Positions 45,701 through 56,630 of a stretch of DNA of 64,000 bases are shown piece after piece; within the stretch, counting starts at the first letter, position 1, and each line of letters starts with the position of its first letter. The notes under the pieces were generated by a model. The model was not told the origin of the DNA and searched no databases. It worked only from the letters and a program-made list of their open reading frames with translations. Source of the stretch: an uncultured Clostridia bacterium. GTDB lineage: Bacteria; Bacillota; Clostridia; Oscillospirales; QAKW01. The translations under genes were made by a program, and so were the position numbers. The stretch is from contig CALWYZ010000007.1 of NCBI GenBank assembly GCA_944385895.1, positions 50,122 to 114,121 of the forward strand. Direction: 5' to 3'.

Positions 45701-46315
45701 ATGGTTGCAATAATAGATTACGGCGTGGGAAATCTTTTTTCACTTAAAAGCTCTTTTGAATTTTTAGGTGAGTCCGTCATTGTTACAAATGACAGTAAAA
45801 AAATTTCCGACAGCGACAGAATAATACTTCCGGGAGTCGGCGCCTTCGGAGACGCCGCGAAAAAACTCAATGACAGCAAAATGGCAGAGCTTGTGTTGGA
45901 GCAGGCAAAAAAAGGCAAGCCGATATTAGGCATATGCCTGGGCATGCAGCTGCTTTTTGAAAAATCATTTGAGTACGGTCAGCATTCGGGTCTCTCTCTC
46001 ATTCCGGGATCTGTACGTCCGCTGCGCGATATAGTGGATCCCTCGCTTGATATTCCGCATATAGGCTGGAACAGTTTATCATTTCCAAAACACTGCGAGC
46101 TTTTTAAATATATAAATGAGGGTGATTATGTATATTTTGTCCACTCCTTTTATGGAGCAGATTGTGAAAACTACGTCACAGCGTATACAGACTACTCTGT
46201 TAAGGTAACAGCTGCCGTAGCTTATGATAACGTATTTGGCACACAGTTTCATCCTGAAAAAAGCGGAAATGTCGGACTTAAAATACTCAAAGCATTCTGT
46301 GAGGTGAGATCATGA
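45701..46315 (+). CDS. hisH: Imidazole glycerol phosphate synthase glutaminase HisH
   Basis: Class I glutaminase, 204 aa, delivering ammonia to HisF. The catalytic triad is visible: Cys in ILGICLGMQLLF, His and Glu in GTQFHPEKSG. YGVGNLFSLKSSFEFLG is typical. Abuts hisB and overlaps hisA by four bases. Confidence 0.97.
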   Translation: MVAIIDYGVGNLFSLKSSFEFLGESVIVTNDSKKISDSDRIILPGVGAFGDAAKKLNDSKMAELVLEQAKKGKPILGICLGMQLLFEKSFEYGQHSGLSLIPGSVRPLRDIVDPSLDIPHIGWNSLSFPKHCELFKYINEGDYVYFVHSFYGADCENYVTAYTDYSVKVTAAVAYDNVFGTQFHPEKSGNVGLKILKAFCEVRS

Positions 46316-47037
46316 TAATCCTGCCTGCAATAGACATTATCAACGGGCAAGCTGTACGCCTTGAAAAAGGAGATTACAGCAAAAAAACCGTATACAGTGA
46401 AAATCCAGCACAGGTTGCAAAAAAATTTGCAGACACCGGAGCTCAATTTTTGCATCTTGTAGATCTTGACGGTGCAAAAAGCGGCAGAAGCGATAACTTT
46501 GATACCATAAAAGAAATAATAAGCCAAAGCCGGCTATTCACAGAACTGGGCGGAGGTATACGCACGCTTGAAACTGTCAGAAAATATTTTGACGCAGGTG
46601 TGAGCAGAGTGATACTCGGTACCGCGGCAGTTACAGACCCGGATTTTCTTGATCGCTGTCTTGATCTTTACGGCGATAAAATTGCTGTCGGAATTGATAT
46701 CAAAGATGGATTTGTAGCTATCCGAGGTTGGACAGAACTTTCAAACTTCACCTGTGAACAGTTTTTTGAAAAAATGCAGAAAAAAGGTGTAAAAAATATA
46801 ATATGTACCGATATATCCCGTGACGGTATGCTGGGAGGCACAAATACAGAGCTGTACCATAGACTTTCCGAAAAATTCAGTATAGATATAACAGCTTCCG
46901 GCGGTGTCAGCACACTGTCGGACATACAACTGCTTTCAAAATTGAAGATATACGGTGCAATTCTCGGCAAGGCTCTTTACACGGGCACATTAAGTCTTAC
47001 CGATGCCCTTTCCTGCTGCAAGGAGGATAAACAGTGA
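46312..47037 (+). CDS. hisA: ProFAR isomerase HisA
   Basis: A (beta/alpha)8 isomerase of 241 aa acting on ProFAR. PAIDIINGQAVRLEKGDY holds the catalytic Asp near the start; TDISRDGMLGGTN holds the second; GGGIRTLETV and ASGGVSTLSDI bind phosphate. Overlaps hisH and hisF. Confidence 0.97.
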   Translation: MIILPAIDIINGQAVRLEKGDYSKKTVYSENPAQVAKKFADTGAQFLHLVDLDGAKSGRSDNFDTIKEIISQSRLFTELGGGIRTLETVRKYFDAGVSRVILGTAAVTDPDFLDRCLDLYGDKIAVGIDIKDGFVAIRGWTELSNFTCEQFFEKMQKKGVKNIICTDISRDGMLGGTNTELYHRLSEKFSIDITASGGVSTLSDIQLLSKLKIYGAILGKALYTGTLSLTDALSCCKEDKQ

Positions 47038-47795
47038 TAACAAAAAGAATAATACCATGCCTTGACGTAAAAGATTCGCGTGTAGTCAAAGGTGTGAACT
47101 TTGAAGGACTGAATGATGTATCTTCTCCTGTAGAGCTTGCAGAATACTACAGCTCAAACGGCGCTGACGAACTGGTATTTTATGATATTACCGCTTCATT
47201 TGAACAACGTGCACTTTTTACCGATATTCTTAAACAGGTTGCCAAGACCATTTTTATCCCTCTGACGGTAGGCGGCGGAATAAATGAACTTTCTGATTTT
47301 GAACGGGTGCTCAGCTGCGGTGCAGATAAAGTAAGCGTAAACAGCGGCGCTATACGCAATCCGTCACTTGTGTATGAAGCAGCAAAACGATACGGTGATC
47401 AATGTGTTGTCCTATCGGCAGATATTAAACGTGTCAACGGTACTTTTCATGTTTTTGCCAAAGGCGGACGCGAAGATACTGGAATGGAGGCAATAGATTG
47501 GATACACAGGTGTGTGGAATCCGGCGCAGGAGAAGTAGTTGTTAACAGCATTGATACAGACGGAGTAAAAGGCGGATTTGACATTGAGATGCTGCAAGCT
47601 GTACTGGCTGCGGTCAAAGTACCTGTTATCGCATCAGGCGGTGCAGGAAAAGCAGAAGATTTTGTAACACTTTTTAAATCTCTTCCGCAGATAAGTGCAG
47701 GACTTGCTGCCTCTGTGTTTCATTTCGGAGAAGTTAAAATACCCGAGCTGAAAAAGCTGCTGATTAAAAACCAAATCCCTGCAAGAATTATATAA
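47034..47795 (+). CDS. hisF: Imidazole glycerol phosphate synthase cyclase HisF
   Basis: Barrel partner of HisH producing IGP and AICAR, 253 aa. Contains [50 protein letters not shown] and [13 protein letters not shown]. The start is GTG at 47034, in overlap with the hisA stop. Ribosome site AAGGAGG. Confidence 0.97.
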   Translation: MITKRIIPCLDVKDSRVVKGVNFEGLNDVSSPVELAEYYSSNGADELVFYDITASFEQRALFTDILKQVAKTIFIPLTVGGGINELSDFERVLSCGADKVSVNSGAIRNPSLVYEAAKRYGDQCVVLSADIKRVNGTFHVFAKGGREDTGMEAIDWIHRCVESGAGEVVVNSIDTDGVKGGFDIEMLQAVLAAVKVPVIASGGAGKAEDFVTLFKSLPQISAGLAASVFHFGEVKIPELKKLLIKNQIPARII

Positions 47796-47808
47796 TAAGG
47801 AGATAATC

Positions 47809-48468
47809 ATGATAAATATAGACGACCTCAAATTTGATGAACGTGGTCTTATTCCCGCCGTTATTACTGACGCATATTCAAAACAAGTCTTGACATTGGC
47901 ATATATGAACAGAGAAAGTCTTGAAATAAGTATTAAAGAACAAAAAACCTGCTTTTTCTCAAGATCAAGACAAAAACTGTGGCGCAAAGGTGAAACTTCA
48001 GGTCATTTTCAGCATATTGTAAGTATTACGGCTGATTGTGATATGGACGCTCTTACCATAGAAGTAATAAAAGACGGTCCTGCCTGCCATACGGGGAAAG
48101 AATCCTGCTTTTTCAATCCCGTGTATTCAAACGACAAACTTTCGTCATTTTCCGTTGAAGGTCTGTATGACCTGCTTGTAAACAGACGTGCAAATCCGCA
48201 GGAAGGTTCTTACACTTCGTATCTTTTTGATAAAGGTCTTGACAAAATACTTAAAAAAGTAGGCGAGGAATGCACCGAGGTTATAATTGCAGGTAAAGCA
48301 CAGGATAAAGCAGAGACTGTCTATGAGATCGCAGATCTTGCATACCACGTTCTGGTACTCATGGTCCAGGCAGGTATCTCAGTAGAGGAAATAAGAAGTG
48401 AATTGGCAAGCAGACACGTAATAAATAAGAAAGTAAAACAGGAGAAAATGGCAAGTGATAAAATGTGA
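47809..48468 (+). CDS. hisI: Bifunctional PR-AMP cyclohydrolase / PR-ATP pyrophosphatase HisIE
   Basis: Fused steps 2 and 3, 219 aa. The N-terminal HisI part (1 to about 110) shows [29 protein letters not shown] and DCDMDALTI with zinc Cys in [12 protein letters not shown]. The HisE part (about 115-205) shows [26 protein letters not shown] and [13 protein letters not shown]. Separated from hisF by 13 bases with AAGGAG, and overlaps hisK. Confidence 0.96.
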   Translation: MINIDDLKFDERGLIPAVITDAYSKQVLTLAYMNRESLEISIKEQKTCFFSRSRQKLWRKGETSGHFQHIVSITADCDMDALTIEVIKDGPACHTGKESCFFNPVYSNDKLSSFSVEGLYDLLVNRRANPQEGSYTSYLFDKGLDKILKKVGEECTEVIIAGKAQDKAETVYEIADLAYHVLVLMVQAGISVEEIRSELASRHVINKKVKQEKMASDKM

Positions 48469-49258
48469 TTTTCACACGCATACCATCTTATGCGACGGTG
48501 AAAATACTGCCTGTGAGATGGCAGAGGCAGCGTATAAAAAAGGGTTGTCTGCTTTTGGTTTTTCCGGTCACGGCTATACTCCGTTCGATGACAGCTATTG
48601 TATGTCACAGGAAGATACCAACCAATACCTAACACAGATACAAAAGCTCAAATCCGAATACGCCGGTAAATTGGAAATCTTTGCAGGACTTGAGGCAGAT
48701 CTTTTCAGTGAGTATGACCGTTGCCGCTTTGATTATATAATAGGTTCCGTTCACTATATAAAAATCGGCAATAATTATATTGACGTTGATAATACATCCC
48801 AAATATTAAAATATGCTGCTGATAAATATTTCGGCGGTGATATGCTTTCGCTTTGCGAAGAATATTACAAGCAGATAGCAACACTGCAAAATATTGATAT
48901 CGTAGGACATTTTGATCTTGTAACAAAATTTTGTCAGCAGGAAGATCTGTTTGATATGACCTGCAGCCGTTATCGCATGTCAGCACTTTCGGCGCTTGAT
49001 ATTCTGATTGACAAAAACTTGATATTTGAAGTAAATACCGGAGCGATATCACGCAGAGCCAGAACTACACCATATCCCGAACCTTTTATACTCAAGCGTA
49101 TTTTGGAACGCGGAGGTCAAGTAATCCTATCCGGCGATGCACATAATACAGCAGGTATATGCGCACATTTTGACATCGCTGAACAACTTTTAAAGTCACT
49201 TGGCTTTAAAAACGTGGTAACGATTACAAAAAACGGATTTTCAGAAGTAAAACTATAA
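48455..49258 (+). CDS. hisK: Histidinol-phosphatase, PHP family (HisK/HisJ)
   Basis: Removes phosphate from histidinol phosphate. 267 aa with PHP metal motifs: [46 protein letters not shown] and SGDAHNT. This form replaces the HAD phosphatase of enteric HisB, which agrees with the short HisB here. The start is GTG at 48455, within the end of hisIE. With it the operon covers every step from PRPP and ATP to histidine. Confidence 0.93.
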   Translation: MIKCDFHTHTILCDGENTACEMAEAAYKKGLSAFGFSGHGYTPFDDSYCMSQEDTNQYLTQIQKLKSEYAGKLEIFAGLEADLFSEYDRCRFDYIIGSVHYIKIGNNYIDVDNTSQILKYAADKYFGGDMLSLCEEYYKQIATLQNIDIVGHFDLVTKFCQQEDLFDMTCSRYRMSALSALDILIDKNLIFEVNTGAISRRARTTPYPEPFILKRILERGGQVILSGDAHNTAGICAHFDIAEQLLKSLGFKNVVTITKNGFSEVKL

Positions 49259-49294
49259 AAAAGCAGCTTGGAAATAAATCCAAGCTGTTTTTTT
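49257..49294. terminator. Terminator shared by his operon and secA
   Basis: CAGCTTGGA (49264-49272) pairs with TCCAAGCTG (49279-49287), flanked by A and T runs so that it works on both strands. Confidence 0.92.
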
Positions 49295-52067
49295 ATTTAT
49301 CTGCACCACAGCATTTTTTATATTTCTTGCCGCTGCCGCAAGGACACGGATCATTCCTGCCAACTTTATTTTTATTAACAACTGTTTTCTTGACAGTATT
49401 TTCGCCGCCGTGTGATTCATGTGCATCCTTTGCAACTTGCTCACGTTCTAATGTTTCTTCCTTTTTAATAACCAGTGAAAGCAAACCGTAAACGGTGTCA
49501 GTCTTGATGTTATTTACCATTTCCTCAAATATGTCATAGCTCTGAAATTTAAACTCAACGACCGGATCGCGCTGACCGTAAGCTGCAAGACCAATACCGC
49601 GTTTCAGCTCATCCATATCATCGATATGATCCATCCAGCGCCTGTCAACAGAACGCAGCATAATAACACGCTGTGCTTCTTCAAAGCTGTCACCTAAAGT
49701 TTCTTTCTGATAAGCGTATCTGTCGCGAAATATTTTTTCAGTTGCATCTGCCGCATCTTGCGGACTTTCAATACTATCGGTATCAAGCCGTCCGAAAATA
49801 GCCAGCCTATCAGCAAGTCCTGTTATATTCCATAAATTCTTGTCCTCACCTGAAACAAATTCCGCCGCAGTGGAATCTGCAACATCTGCCAACATTTTTT
49901 CAAATATATCAGTAAGATCCTCTCCGTCCAGTACCATTCTGCGCTGTTTATATATTATTTCACGCTGTTTGTTCATTACATCGTCATATTCAAGAACACT
50001 CTTTCTGCGCTGGAAATTGATACCCTCTACTTTTTCCTGGGCTTTTTCAATAGTTGAGGACAGCATTTTGTTTTCTATCGGCATATCCTCCGGCACCTTG
50101 AGAGTATTCATAACATTCATGACACGATCACCGCCGAACAGCCGCATCAGATCGTCTTCAAGCGAAAGATAAAATCTCGTACAACCCGGGTCACCCTGGC
50201 GTGCTGCACGACCGCGAAGCTGATTGTCAATACGTCTGCTCTCATGCCGTTCGGTGCCGATTATAAAAAGTCCACCCGCATCTTTTACACGCTGTGCTTC
50301 ATCCTTTATTTCATTTTTGTACTTTTCATAAAGCTCACTGTATTTTTTGCGTGCTTCAATGATTTCCTCATTGTCAGTCTCTGCAAAACCTGTTGCTTCA
50401 TTAATAAGCTCATCGGTATATCCCAGTTTTGCCATTTGATCTTTAGCCATGTACTCCGCATTACCTCCAAGCATTATGTCGGTTCCGCGACCTGCCATGT
50501 TAGTAGCAATCGTCACTGCTCCCTCTTTACCTGCCTGAGCAATGATAGATGCTTCTTTTTCATGATGCTTGGCATTGAGCACCTGATGTTTTATACCGCG
50601 CTTTGTTAACAGCTTTGAGAGCAACTCGCTCTTTTCTATTGATATAGTGCCAACAAGAACAGGCTGACCTTTTTTATGACACTCCACAATCTGATCTATG
50701 ACCGCATTAAATTTTGCAGATTCCGTTTTATATACACTGTCATGATAATCAATGCGGATATTAGGCTTATTTGTGGGGATTTCAACAACATCCAGAGAAT
50801 AAATATGTCTGAACTCTTCCTCCTCTGTCATGGCTGTACCTGTCATACCGGACAATTTTGCATACATACGGAAGTAATTTTGAAGAGTAATGGAAGCGTA
50901 AGTTTTGGATTCCTTTTCAACTTTTACATGCTCCTTAGCTTCTATCGCCTGATGCAGTCCATTGTTATAACGTCTGCCGTACATAAGTCTTCCTGTAAAC
51001 TCGTCAACAATAATTATCTGTCCGTCTTTTATGATATAATCAATATCCTTTTTCATGATACCGTGTGCACGGATAGCCTGTTGAATATGATGATTGAGTT
51101 CCATATTTTCTGCGGACGATAAATTTTCTACATCAAAATACTTTTCAGCTTTTGCGATACCGTTTGCAGTCAGTGTAACGTTTTTATTCTTTTCATCGAT
51201 AATATAATCAGCGTTTTTCAGCTGTTCATGCTGCTGAGGTGTTATAAACCTGCCCATTTCCAGCTCGTCATAGTCCATTGACATGAATTTGTCATAATCC
51301 GCCTTATCGTCGGTACGCACAAGCTTCATGGGAGTAAGTGTATTTACAAACTTGTCGGCTATCTCATACATCTGAGTGGACTTGACACCCGCGCCCGATA
51401 TTATAAGAGGAGTTCTCGCCTCATCGATAAGTATCGAGTCAACCTCGTCCACAATGGCAAAATTATGCCCGCGCTGGGTCATATTTTCTTTATAAATTGC
51501 CATATTATCACGAAGATAATCAAAGCCGAACTCGTTGTTTGTACCGTATGTTATATCTGCGGCATATGCAGCGCGCTTTTGTTCAGGAGTCATGCCATGT
51601 ATTACCAGTCCGACGCTGAGACCCAGAAACCTATATATTTTTCCCATCCATTCGCTGTCGCGCTTTGCAAGATAGTCGTTAACAGTAACAATATGCACAC
51701 CTTTGCCGGAAAGCGCATTAAGGTAAGCGGGCAAAGTTGCGACCATGGTCTTTCCTTCTCCTGTTTTCATTTCGGCTATTCTTCCCTGATGCAAAACTAT
51801 TCCGCCGACAATCTGAACGGGATAGTGCTTCATACCCAATACTCTCCATGCGGCTTCCCTAACAGTTGCAAATGCCTCAGGTAATATTGAATCCATATCA
51901 CTTGACAATTCCAACTTATCCTTAAGAGTATCAGTCATAGACCGAAGCTCTGCATCGCTCATTTTAGAAAATTTATCATCTAAGGCAAGAGTCTGATCTA
52001 CCAGCGGCTGTAATCTTTTAATTTCGCGAGATGAACTGCTTCCTAATATTTTATCAAAAAAACCCAT
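49293..52067 (-). CDS. secA: Preprotein translocase ATPase SecA
   Basis: Motor of Sec-dependent secretion. 924 aa from the ATG at 52067 (MGFFDKILG), which follows AAGGAG; the longer frame is not likely. Walker [21 protein letters not shown], and the helicase motifs [25 protein letters not shown] are visible. The C-terminus is the zinc-binding SEC-C motif [18 protein letters not shown] that contacts SecB-like partners and ribosomes. Stands alone on the minus strand. Confidence 0.98.
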   Translation of the reverse strand: MGFFDKILGSSSSREIKRLQPLVDQTLALDDKFSKMSDAELRSMTDTLKDKLELSSDMDSILPEAFATVREAAWRVLGMKHYPVQIVGGIVLHQGRIAEMKTGEGKTMVATLPAYLNALSGKGVHIVTVNDYLAKRDSEWMGKIYRFLGLSVGLVIHGMTPEQKRAAYAADITYGTNNEFGFDYLRDNMAIYKENMTQRGHNFAIVDEVDSILIDEARTPLIISGAGVKSTQMYEIADKFVNTLTPMKLVRTDDKADYDKFMSMDYDELEMGRFITPQQHEQLKNADYIIDEKNKNVTLTANGIAKAEKYFDVENLSSAENMELNHHIQQAIRAHGIMKKDIDYIIKDGQIIIVDEFTGRLMYGRRYNNGLHQAIEAKEHVKVEKESKTYASITLQNYFRMYAKLSGMTGTAMTEEEEFRHIYSLDVVEIPTNKPNIRIDYHDSVYKTESAKFNAVIDQIVECHKKGQPVLVGTISIEKSELLSKLLTKRGIKHQVLNAKHHEKEASIIAQAGKEGAVTIATNMAGRGTDIMLGGNAEYMAKDQMAKLGYTDELINEATGFAETDNEEIIEARKKYSELYEKYKNEIKDEAQRVKDAGGLFIIGTERHESRRIDNQLRGRAARQGDPGCTRFYLSLEDDLMRLFGGDRVMNVMNTLKVPEDMPIENKMLSSTIEKAQEKVEGINFQRRKSVLEYDDVMNKQREIIYKQRRMVLDGEDLTDIFEKMLADVADSTAAEFVSGEDKNLWNITGLADRLAIFGRLDTDSIESPQDAADATEKIFRDRYAYQKETLGDSFEEAQRVIMLRSVDRRWMDHIDDMDELKRGIGLAAYGQRDPVVEFKFQSYDIFEEMVNNIKTDTVYGLLSLVIKKEETLEREQVAKDAHESHGGENTVKKTVVNKNKVGRNDPCPCGSGKKYKKCCGADK

Positions 52068-52250
52068 CTGAGTACTCCTTATAAAAATTGATTTTATAAG
52101 AGACGGCAATCACCGCCTCATAACGATGTATGCAGTTATTTTATTATTATATCATGTATCACATTGAATTTCTACCTTTTAATAAAATAATAAACAAAAT
52201 TTCACAATTGCTAAGTGCAAACTGCTGTCACAGAACAAAGCGGAGTATTT

Positions 52251-52529
52251 TTATATAAACAGCAGTGCAAATGAAACCAAAGTTAAAATAGCCGCAAAAG
52301 CGGCGGTATTCTGTTTTCAAAGCAAAAGCTTGTAAAAGAGGGAGATGCTCAGCCCGACAAGCATCAGCTGATCGAATACCTGCGTTAAGCGGTAAAGGCA
52401 GACAGCACGATCGAAATGGTACCGGCAACCCAAGACGGCAAGGGTGCACTCCGGCGCACAGAAAACGAATTATCCGACTGATGCGCGCACATTCAGCACA
52501 CGGCTCAAGCCACGGCACAGCCGCACAAC
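52251..52529 (-). pseudogene. Possible remnant of a membrane protein gene
   Basis: On the minus strand one frame reads CRGLSRVLNVRASVG, stop, FVFCAPECTLAVLGCRYHF, then LTQVFDQLMLVGLSISLFYK, a stop and a second hydrophobic segment NTAAFAAILTLVSFALLFI. The two membrane-like segments in one frame with two in-frame stops suggest decay. The block is GC-richer than both neighbours. No family recognised, and it could be chance; low confidence. Confidence 0.3.
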
Positions 52530-52561
52530 ACCTGCAGCAAAATTATTGCTGCCGGTTATTT

Positions 52562-52589
52562 TTGCCTTATCGGGAAATACTTATATAGT
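52562..52589 (+). promoter_or_regulatory. Possible promoter of small RNA upstream of pgk
   Basis: TTGCCT (52562-52567), 16-base spacer, TATAGT (52584-52589), placed just before the structured element at 52597. Confidence 0.35.
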
Positions 52590-52596
52590 AATTACA

Positions 52597-52667
52597 GACG
52601 GCTGCCATGTTATATTTAAGTTTGATGTACCTGACACCCTTCATGGATAAGTACACAGCCGTCAGCT
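52597..52667 (+). ncRNA. Possible small structured RNA between secA and pgk
   Basis: GACGGCTGCCATG (52597-52609) can pair with CATGG (52642-52646) and, after a 9-base bulge, CAGCCGTC (52656-52663), followed by AGCTTTT. With the promoter-like site in front this could be a short transcript ending in its own hairpin. I do not recognise an RNA family; it ends before the pgk promoter. Confidence 0.35.
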
Positions 52668-52701
52668 TTTGACAATGAAATACTGAAAAATGATAAATAT
52701 A

Positions 52702-52730
52702 TTGAATTTTTTGTAAATATATGATATAGT
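52702..52730 (+). promoter_or_regulatory. Promoter of pgk-tpiA-gpmI
   Basis: TTGAAT (52702-52707), 17-base spacer, TATAGT (52725-52730), 42 bases before the pgk start. Confidence 0.75.
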
Positions 52731-52772
52731 AACTATTTGGTAAATAATAATATAAAAATAAGGAGTACGACA

Positions 52773-53966
52773 ATGAATTACAACAAAAAAACTATCGAAG
52801 ACATTGAAGTATCAGGAAAGAGAGTTCTTACCCGCTGTGATTTCAACGTACCAATGAAAGACGGTGTTATCACCAGTGAAAAAAGAATTGTAGCCGCGCT
52901 TCCCACTATTAAATATCTTATGAGCAAGGGAGCTAAAGTAATCCTTTGCTCTCACATGGGCAAGCCCAAAGGAGAACCGGAGGACGCTGTCAAATTCACC
53001 TTGGCCCCCGTTGCAAAAAGACTGTCTGAGCTTTTGGGTGTCGAAGTCAAATTTGCCAAGGACATAATCGGACCTGATGCCAAAGAAAAAGTCGCTCAAC
53101 TGAAGGATGGCGAAGTTTTGCTGCTGGAAAATACACGCTTTGACAAGCGTGAAAAGCAAAACGATCCTGAGTTTGCCAAAGAGCTGGCATCAATGGCAGA
53201 TATATTCGTAAATGACGCTTTCGGCGCTGCACACCGTGCCCATGCCTCAACCGCAGGAGTCGCTGACTATCTTCCTGCCGTTTGCGGTTATCTTATTCAA
53301 AAAGAGATCGGAGTTATGGGCAAAGCTCTTGCCGATCCCGCACGTCCTTTTGTTGCCATACTCGGCGGTGCCAAGGTGTCTGATAAGATCGGTGTCATTA
53401 CAAACCTTATAGATAAGGTTGATACGCTTATCATCGGAGGCGGCATGGCTTACACCTTCTTTAAAGCGGACGGTAATAATATAGGTACTTCGATCTGTGA
53501 AAATGACAAGATAGACCTTGCAAAAGAAATGATGGAAAAAGCCCGCGCTAAAGGTGTAAACTTTATTATCCCTGTAGACAATGAAATAGGCAGAACTTAC
53601 AGTGAAGATACAACCCACATGACTATTTATTCTGATTCTATTCCTGACGGCTGGATGGGTCTTGATATAGGTCCCGTTACCCGTGAACTGTTTGCAAAGT
53701 CCATTGAAGGAGCAGGTACTGTTGTATGGAACGGACCTATGGGTGTATCAGAATGGAAAAACTTTGCTGCCGGCACAGAGGCTGTTGCAGATGCTGTTGC
53801 AAAGAGCGGTGCAGTATCGATCATAGGCGGCGGAGATTCCGCAGCAGCTGTTGAAAAGCTCGGATTTGCTGATAAGATGACCCATATTTCAACAGGCGGC
53901 GGCGCCTCTCTTGAATTTCTTGAAGGTAAAGAACTGCCAGGTATAGCATGCCTTCTTGACAAATAA
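52773..53966 (+). CDS. pgk: Phosphoglycerate kinase
   Basis: ATP-forming step of glycolysis. 397 aa from the ATG at 52773 with AAGGAG. Seen are [12 protein letters not shown], the substrate Arg/His region CSHMGKPKG, the hinge [12 protein letters not shown], the basic [12 protein letters not shown], and the nucleotide-binding [11 protein letters not shown] near the end. First gene of a glycolytic operon; gap is not adjacent. Confidence 0.98.
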   Translation: MNYNKKTIEDIEVSGKRVLTRCDFNVPMKDGVITSEKRIVAALPTIKYLMSKGAKVILCSHMGKPKGEPEDAVKFTLAPVAKRLSELLGVEVKFAKDIIGPDAKEKVAQLKDGEVLLLENTRFDKREKQNDPEFAKELASMADIFVNDAFGAAHRAHASTAGVADYLPAVCGYLIQKEIGVMGKALADPARPFVAILGGAKVSDKIGVITNLIDKVDTLIIGGGMAYTFFKADGNNIGTSICENDKIDLAKEMMEKARAKGVNFIIPVDNEIGRTYSEDTTHMTIYSDSIPDGWMGLDIGPVTRELFAKSIEGAGTVVWNGPMGVSEWKNFAAGTEAVADAVAKSGAVSIIGGGDSAAAVEKLGFADKMTHISTGGGASLEFLEGKELPGIACLLDK

Positions 53967-54058
53967 CAAAAAACAATTTTTGTCACTTCCTGCCCGGCTA
54001 CAGCAGGCAAGGTGACTATGTATAAATATTTGTAGCCGGAAAGGCTATGGAAATTAAA

Positions 54059-54811
54059 ATGAGAAAATACGTTATTGCGGGAAACTGGAAAATGAATAAT
54101 ACACCCGCACAGACAAAAGAGCTTATAAATCAAATGAAGCCGCTGGTAGCAGACGCCTTATGCGAAGTTGTTCTCTGCGTACCGTTTATTGATATTGCAG
54201 CAGCAGTGGAAGCTGCAAGCGGTTCCAATATAAAAATCGGCGCCGAAAATGTACATTGGGCAGAAAGCGGAGCTTTTACAGGCGAGATCAGCGCAAGCAT
54301 GCTTAAAGCAGCCGGTGCACAGTACGTTATTATCGGACACAGTGAAAGACGTCAATATTTCGGCGAAACGGACGATACAGTTAATGCGAGACTGAAAGCT
54401 GCAATTGCCGCAGGGCTTACACCCATTGTTTGCGTTGGAGAAACACTTGAACAGCGTGAAAAAAACATAACGGTTGAAACAGTTGCAATGCAGACTAAAA
54501 TCGCGTTCAGGGATATCAGTGCGGATGATGCCGTTAACACGATAATCGCATACGAGCCGGTCTGGGCTATCGGTACAGGCAAAACAGCTACTGACGAGCA
54601 GGCGGACGAGGTTAACGGCGCTATCAGAAATGTTATAAAGGAAATCTACGGAAGCGATGTAGCAGAAAAAATAGTCATTCAATACGGCGGCTCTATGAAC
54701 GCAAAAAATGCAGCTGGACTGCTTGCCAAAGAACACATTGACGGCGGGCTGATAGGAGGCGCCTCTCTCAAAGCGGAAGATTTTTCAATTATAGTAAAAG
54801 CCGCCAAATAA
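54059..54811 (+). CDS. tpiA: Triosephosphate isomerase
   Basis: Interconverts DHAP and G3P. 250 aa from MRKYVIAGNWKMNN. The catalytic lysine is in GNWKM, His in VIIGHSERR, Glu in AYEPVWAIGTGKTA and the phosphate loop is QYGGSMNAKN. An in-frame ATG at 54047 would add four residues; the second ATG matches family length better. 80 bases follow to gpmI. Confidence 0.98.
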   Translation: MRKYVIAGNWKMNNTPAQTKELINQMKPLVADALCEVVLCVPFIDIAAAVEAASGSNIKIGAENVHWAESGAFTGEISASMLKAAGAQYVIIGHSERRQYFGETDDTVNARLKAAIAAGLTPIVCVGETLEQREKNITVETVAMQTKIAFRDISADDAVNTIIAYEPVWAIGTGKTATDEQADEVNGAIRNVIKEIYGSDVAEKIVIQYGGSMNAKNAAGLLAKEHIDGGLIGGASLKAEDFSIIVKAAK

Positions 54812-54890
54812 TACCTGCCACATTGTACGTCTTTATTTGTAATACTAAATCTGTACAAAACAGAGTAAAATAACAAAAAGGAAACTATTT

Positions 54891-56423
54891 ATGAAAAAAC
54901 CACTGGTTTTATGTATTCTTGACGGTTTCGGTAAAAACGAAAGCGATTACGGCAATGCCATAAAAGCGGCAGCCACACCAAATCTAACTAAACTCTTTGC
55001 AGACAATCCACATACTTATATAGGTGCATCAGGCATGGATGTCGGTCTTCCCGATGGTCAAATGGGAAACAGCGAAGTCGGACACACAAATATAGGTGCA
55101 GGACGAGTAGTATACCAAGAACTTACACGTATAACAAAAAGCATCAATGATGGTGACTTTTTTAAAAACGAAGCACTTACAGGCGCTGTAAACAATGCAA
55201 AAGAGAATAACAGCGCACTGCATATCATGGGTCTTGTATCCGACGGCGGGGTCCACAGTCACAATACCCACCTCTATGCTATCTTGGAGCTTGCCAAACG
55301 CGCAGGACTTAAAAAGGTATATATTCATGCATTTTTAGACGGACGTGATGTTGCACCTACGTCTGGTGCAGACTTTGTTTCGGAACTGGTAAATAAGTGC
55401 AAAGAGATCGGAGTCGGTCAAGTCGCCACTGTAATGGGCAGATACTACGCTATGGACCGGGATAATCGATGGGAACGAGTCCAGAAAGCTTATGCTGCAA
55501 TGGTCTATGGAGAAGGAAATAAAAATTCCGATCCCGTTGCTGCAATCCGTACATCATATGAACAAATTGACAGCGAGGGCAAAAATATAACAGATGAATT
55601 TGTCGTTCCTACCGTATGTCTTGAAAATTCTACAATAAACGAGAAGGATAGTGTGATTTTCTTTAATTTCCGTCCCGACCGTGCAAGAGAAATAACAAGA
55701 ACGCTTGTCGATCCCGACTTTACAGGTTTTGAGCGTAAAAGAGGCTTTATCAATCTCTACTTTGTCTGCATGACTCAGTATGATGCATCAATGCCAAATG
55801 TTCATATTGCCTTCAAACCTCAGTCCTTGAAAAACACGCTGGGCGAATATTTATCCAAAAACGGTCTTACTCAGCTTCGCATCGCCGAAACCGAAAAATA
55901 TGCACATGTAACATTTTTCTTCAACGGCGGTGTCGAAACCGTGTATCCGGGAGAAGAACGCGTGCTTATAAACTCTCCCAAAGTACCCACTTACGATTTA
56001 AAACCTGAAATGAGTGCTTTTGAAGTTGCTGCAAAAGCTTGTGAAAACATTGAAAGCGGAAAATTTGATGTCGTCATTCTGAATTTTGCAAATTGCGACA
56101 TGGTAGGGCATACAGGAATTTTCGATGCTGCCAAAGCTGCTGTTCAGGCAGTTGACACCTGCGTCGGGAAAGTTATAGCCTCAGTTTTAAAGATGGATGG
56201 CAGCGCTATTATTACCGCTGACCATGGTAACGCCGACAAAATGTACGAAGCAGACGGATCTCCCTTTACTGCACATACAACAAACCCCGTTCCTTTTGCA
56301 GTTATAAACTACCCTTGTACCCTTCGCGAAGGAGGCAGACTCTGTGATATTGCACCGACAATGTTAAAAATGCTGGGTCTTAAGCAGCCTGCCGAAATGA
56401 GTGGCGAGTCTATAATCAAATAG
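54891..56423 (+). CDS. gpmI: Phosphoglycerate mutase, cofactor-independent
   Basis: 3-PGA to 2-PGA by a Mn-dependent enzyme of the alkaline phosphatase superfamily, 510 aa. The phosphorylated Ser lies in GQMGNSEVGHTNIGAGRVVYQ; metal ligands in CILDGFG, ADHGNADKM and NCDMVGHTG; VSDGGVHSHNTHL is typical. Third gene of the operon, followed by a strong terminator. Enolase is not here. Confidence 0.98.
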   Translation: MKKPLVLCILDGFGKNESDYGNAIKAAATPNLTKLFADNPHTYIGASGMDVGLPDGQMGNSEVGHTNIGAGRVVYQELTRITKSINDGDFFKNEALTGAVNNAKENNSALHIMGLVSDGGVHSHNTHLYAILELAKRAGLKKVYIHAFLDGRDVAPTSGADFVSELVNKCKEIGVGQVATVMGRYYAMDRDNRWERVQKAYAAMVYGEGNKNSDPVAAIRTSYEQIDSEGKNITDEFVVPTVCLENSTINEKDSVIFFNFRPDRAREITRTLVDPDFTGFERKRGFINLYFVCMTQYDASMPNVHIAFKPQSLKNTLGEYLSKNGLTQLRIAETEKYAHVTFFFNGGVETVYPGEERVLINSPKVPTYDLKPEMSAFEVAAKACENIESGKFDVVILNFANCDMVGHTGIFDAAKAAVQAVDTCVGKVIASVLKMDGSAIITADHGNADKMYEADGSPFTAHTTNPVPFAVINYPCTLREGGRLCDIAPTMLKMLGLKQPAEMSGESIIK

Positions 56424-56444
56424 AGTTTAATTATTATCAATACT

Positions 56445-56487
56445 TTACCGGTTTCATTAATTTATAAATGAAACCGGTAATTTTTTT
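56445..56487 (+). terminator. Terminator of pgk-tpiA-gpmI
   Basis: TTACCGGTTTCATT (56445-56458) pairs with AATGAAACCGGTAA (56467-56480), then seven T. Confidence 0.95.
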
Positions 56488-56570
56488 AATGTAAATACAG
56501 CCAAAAAATATATATTAAAATACTAATCGGTATTATCAAAAAACATGCAAAACAGTACAAAATAAAAGTT

Positions 56571-56600
56571 AACGGCAGATACCATAAGCTATCTGCCGTT
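56571..56600 (-). terminator. Terminator of adhE-kinase unit
   Basis: AACGGCAGATA (56571-56581) pairs with TATCTGCCGTT (56590-56600); on the minus strand it is followed by a T-rich stretch. Confidence 0.8.
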
Positions 56601-56630
56601 ATTATTTAGTTAAATTTGATCACAAATCAA

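Noticed and set aside
52444..52650. 68-aa plus-strand frame between secA and pgk
   Set aside because: Low-complexity translation without a ribosome site; the paired-arm structure inside it explains the region better.
54158..54736. 192-aa frame antisense to tpiA
   Set aside because: tpiA fills the region with all catalytic motifs; the antisense frame has none.
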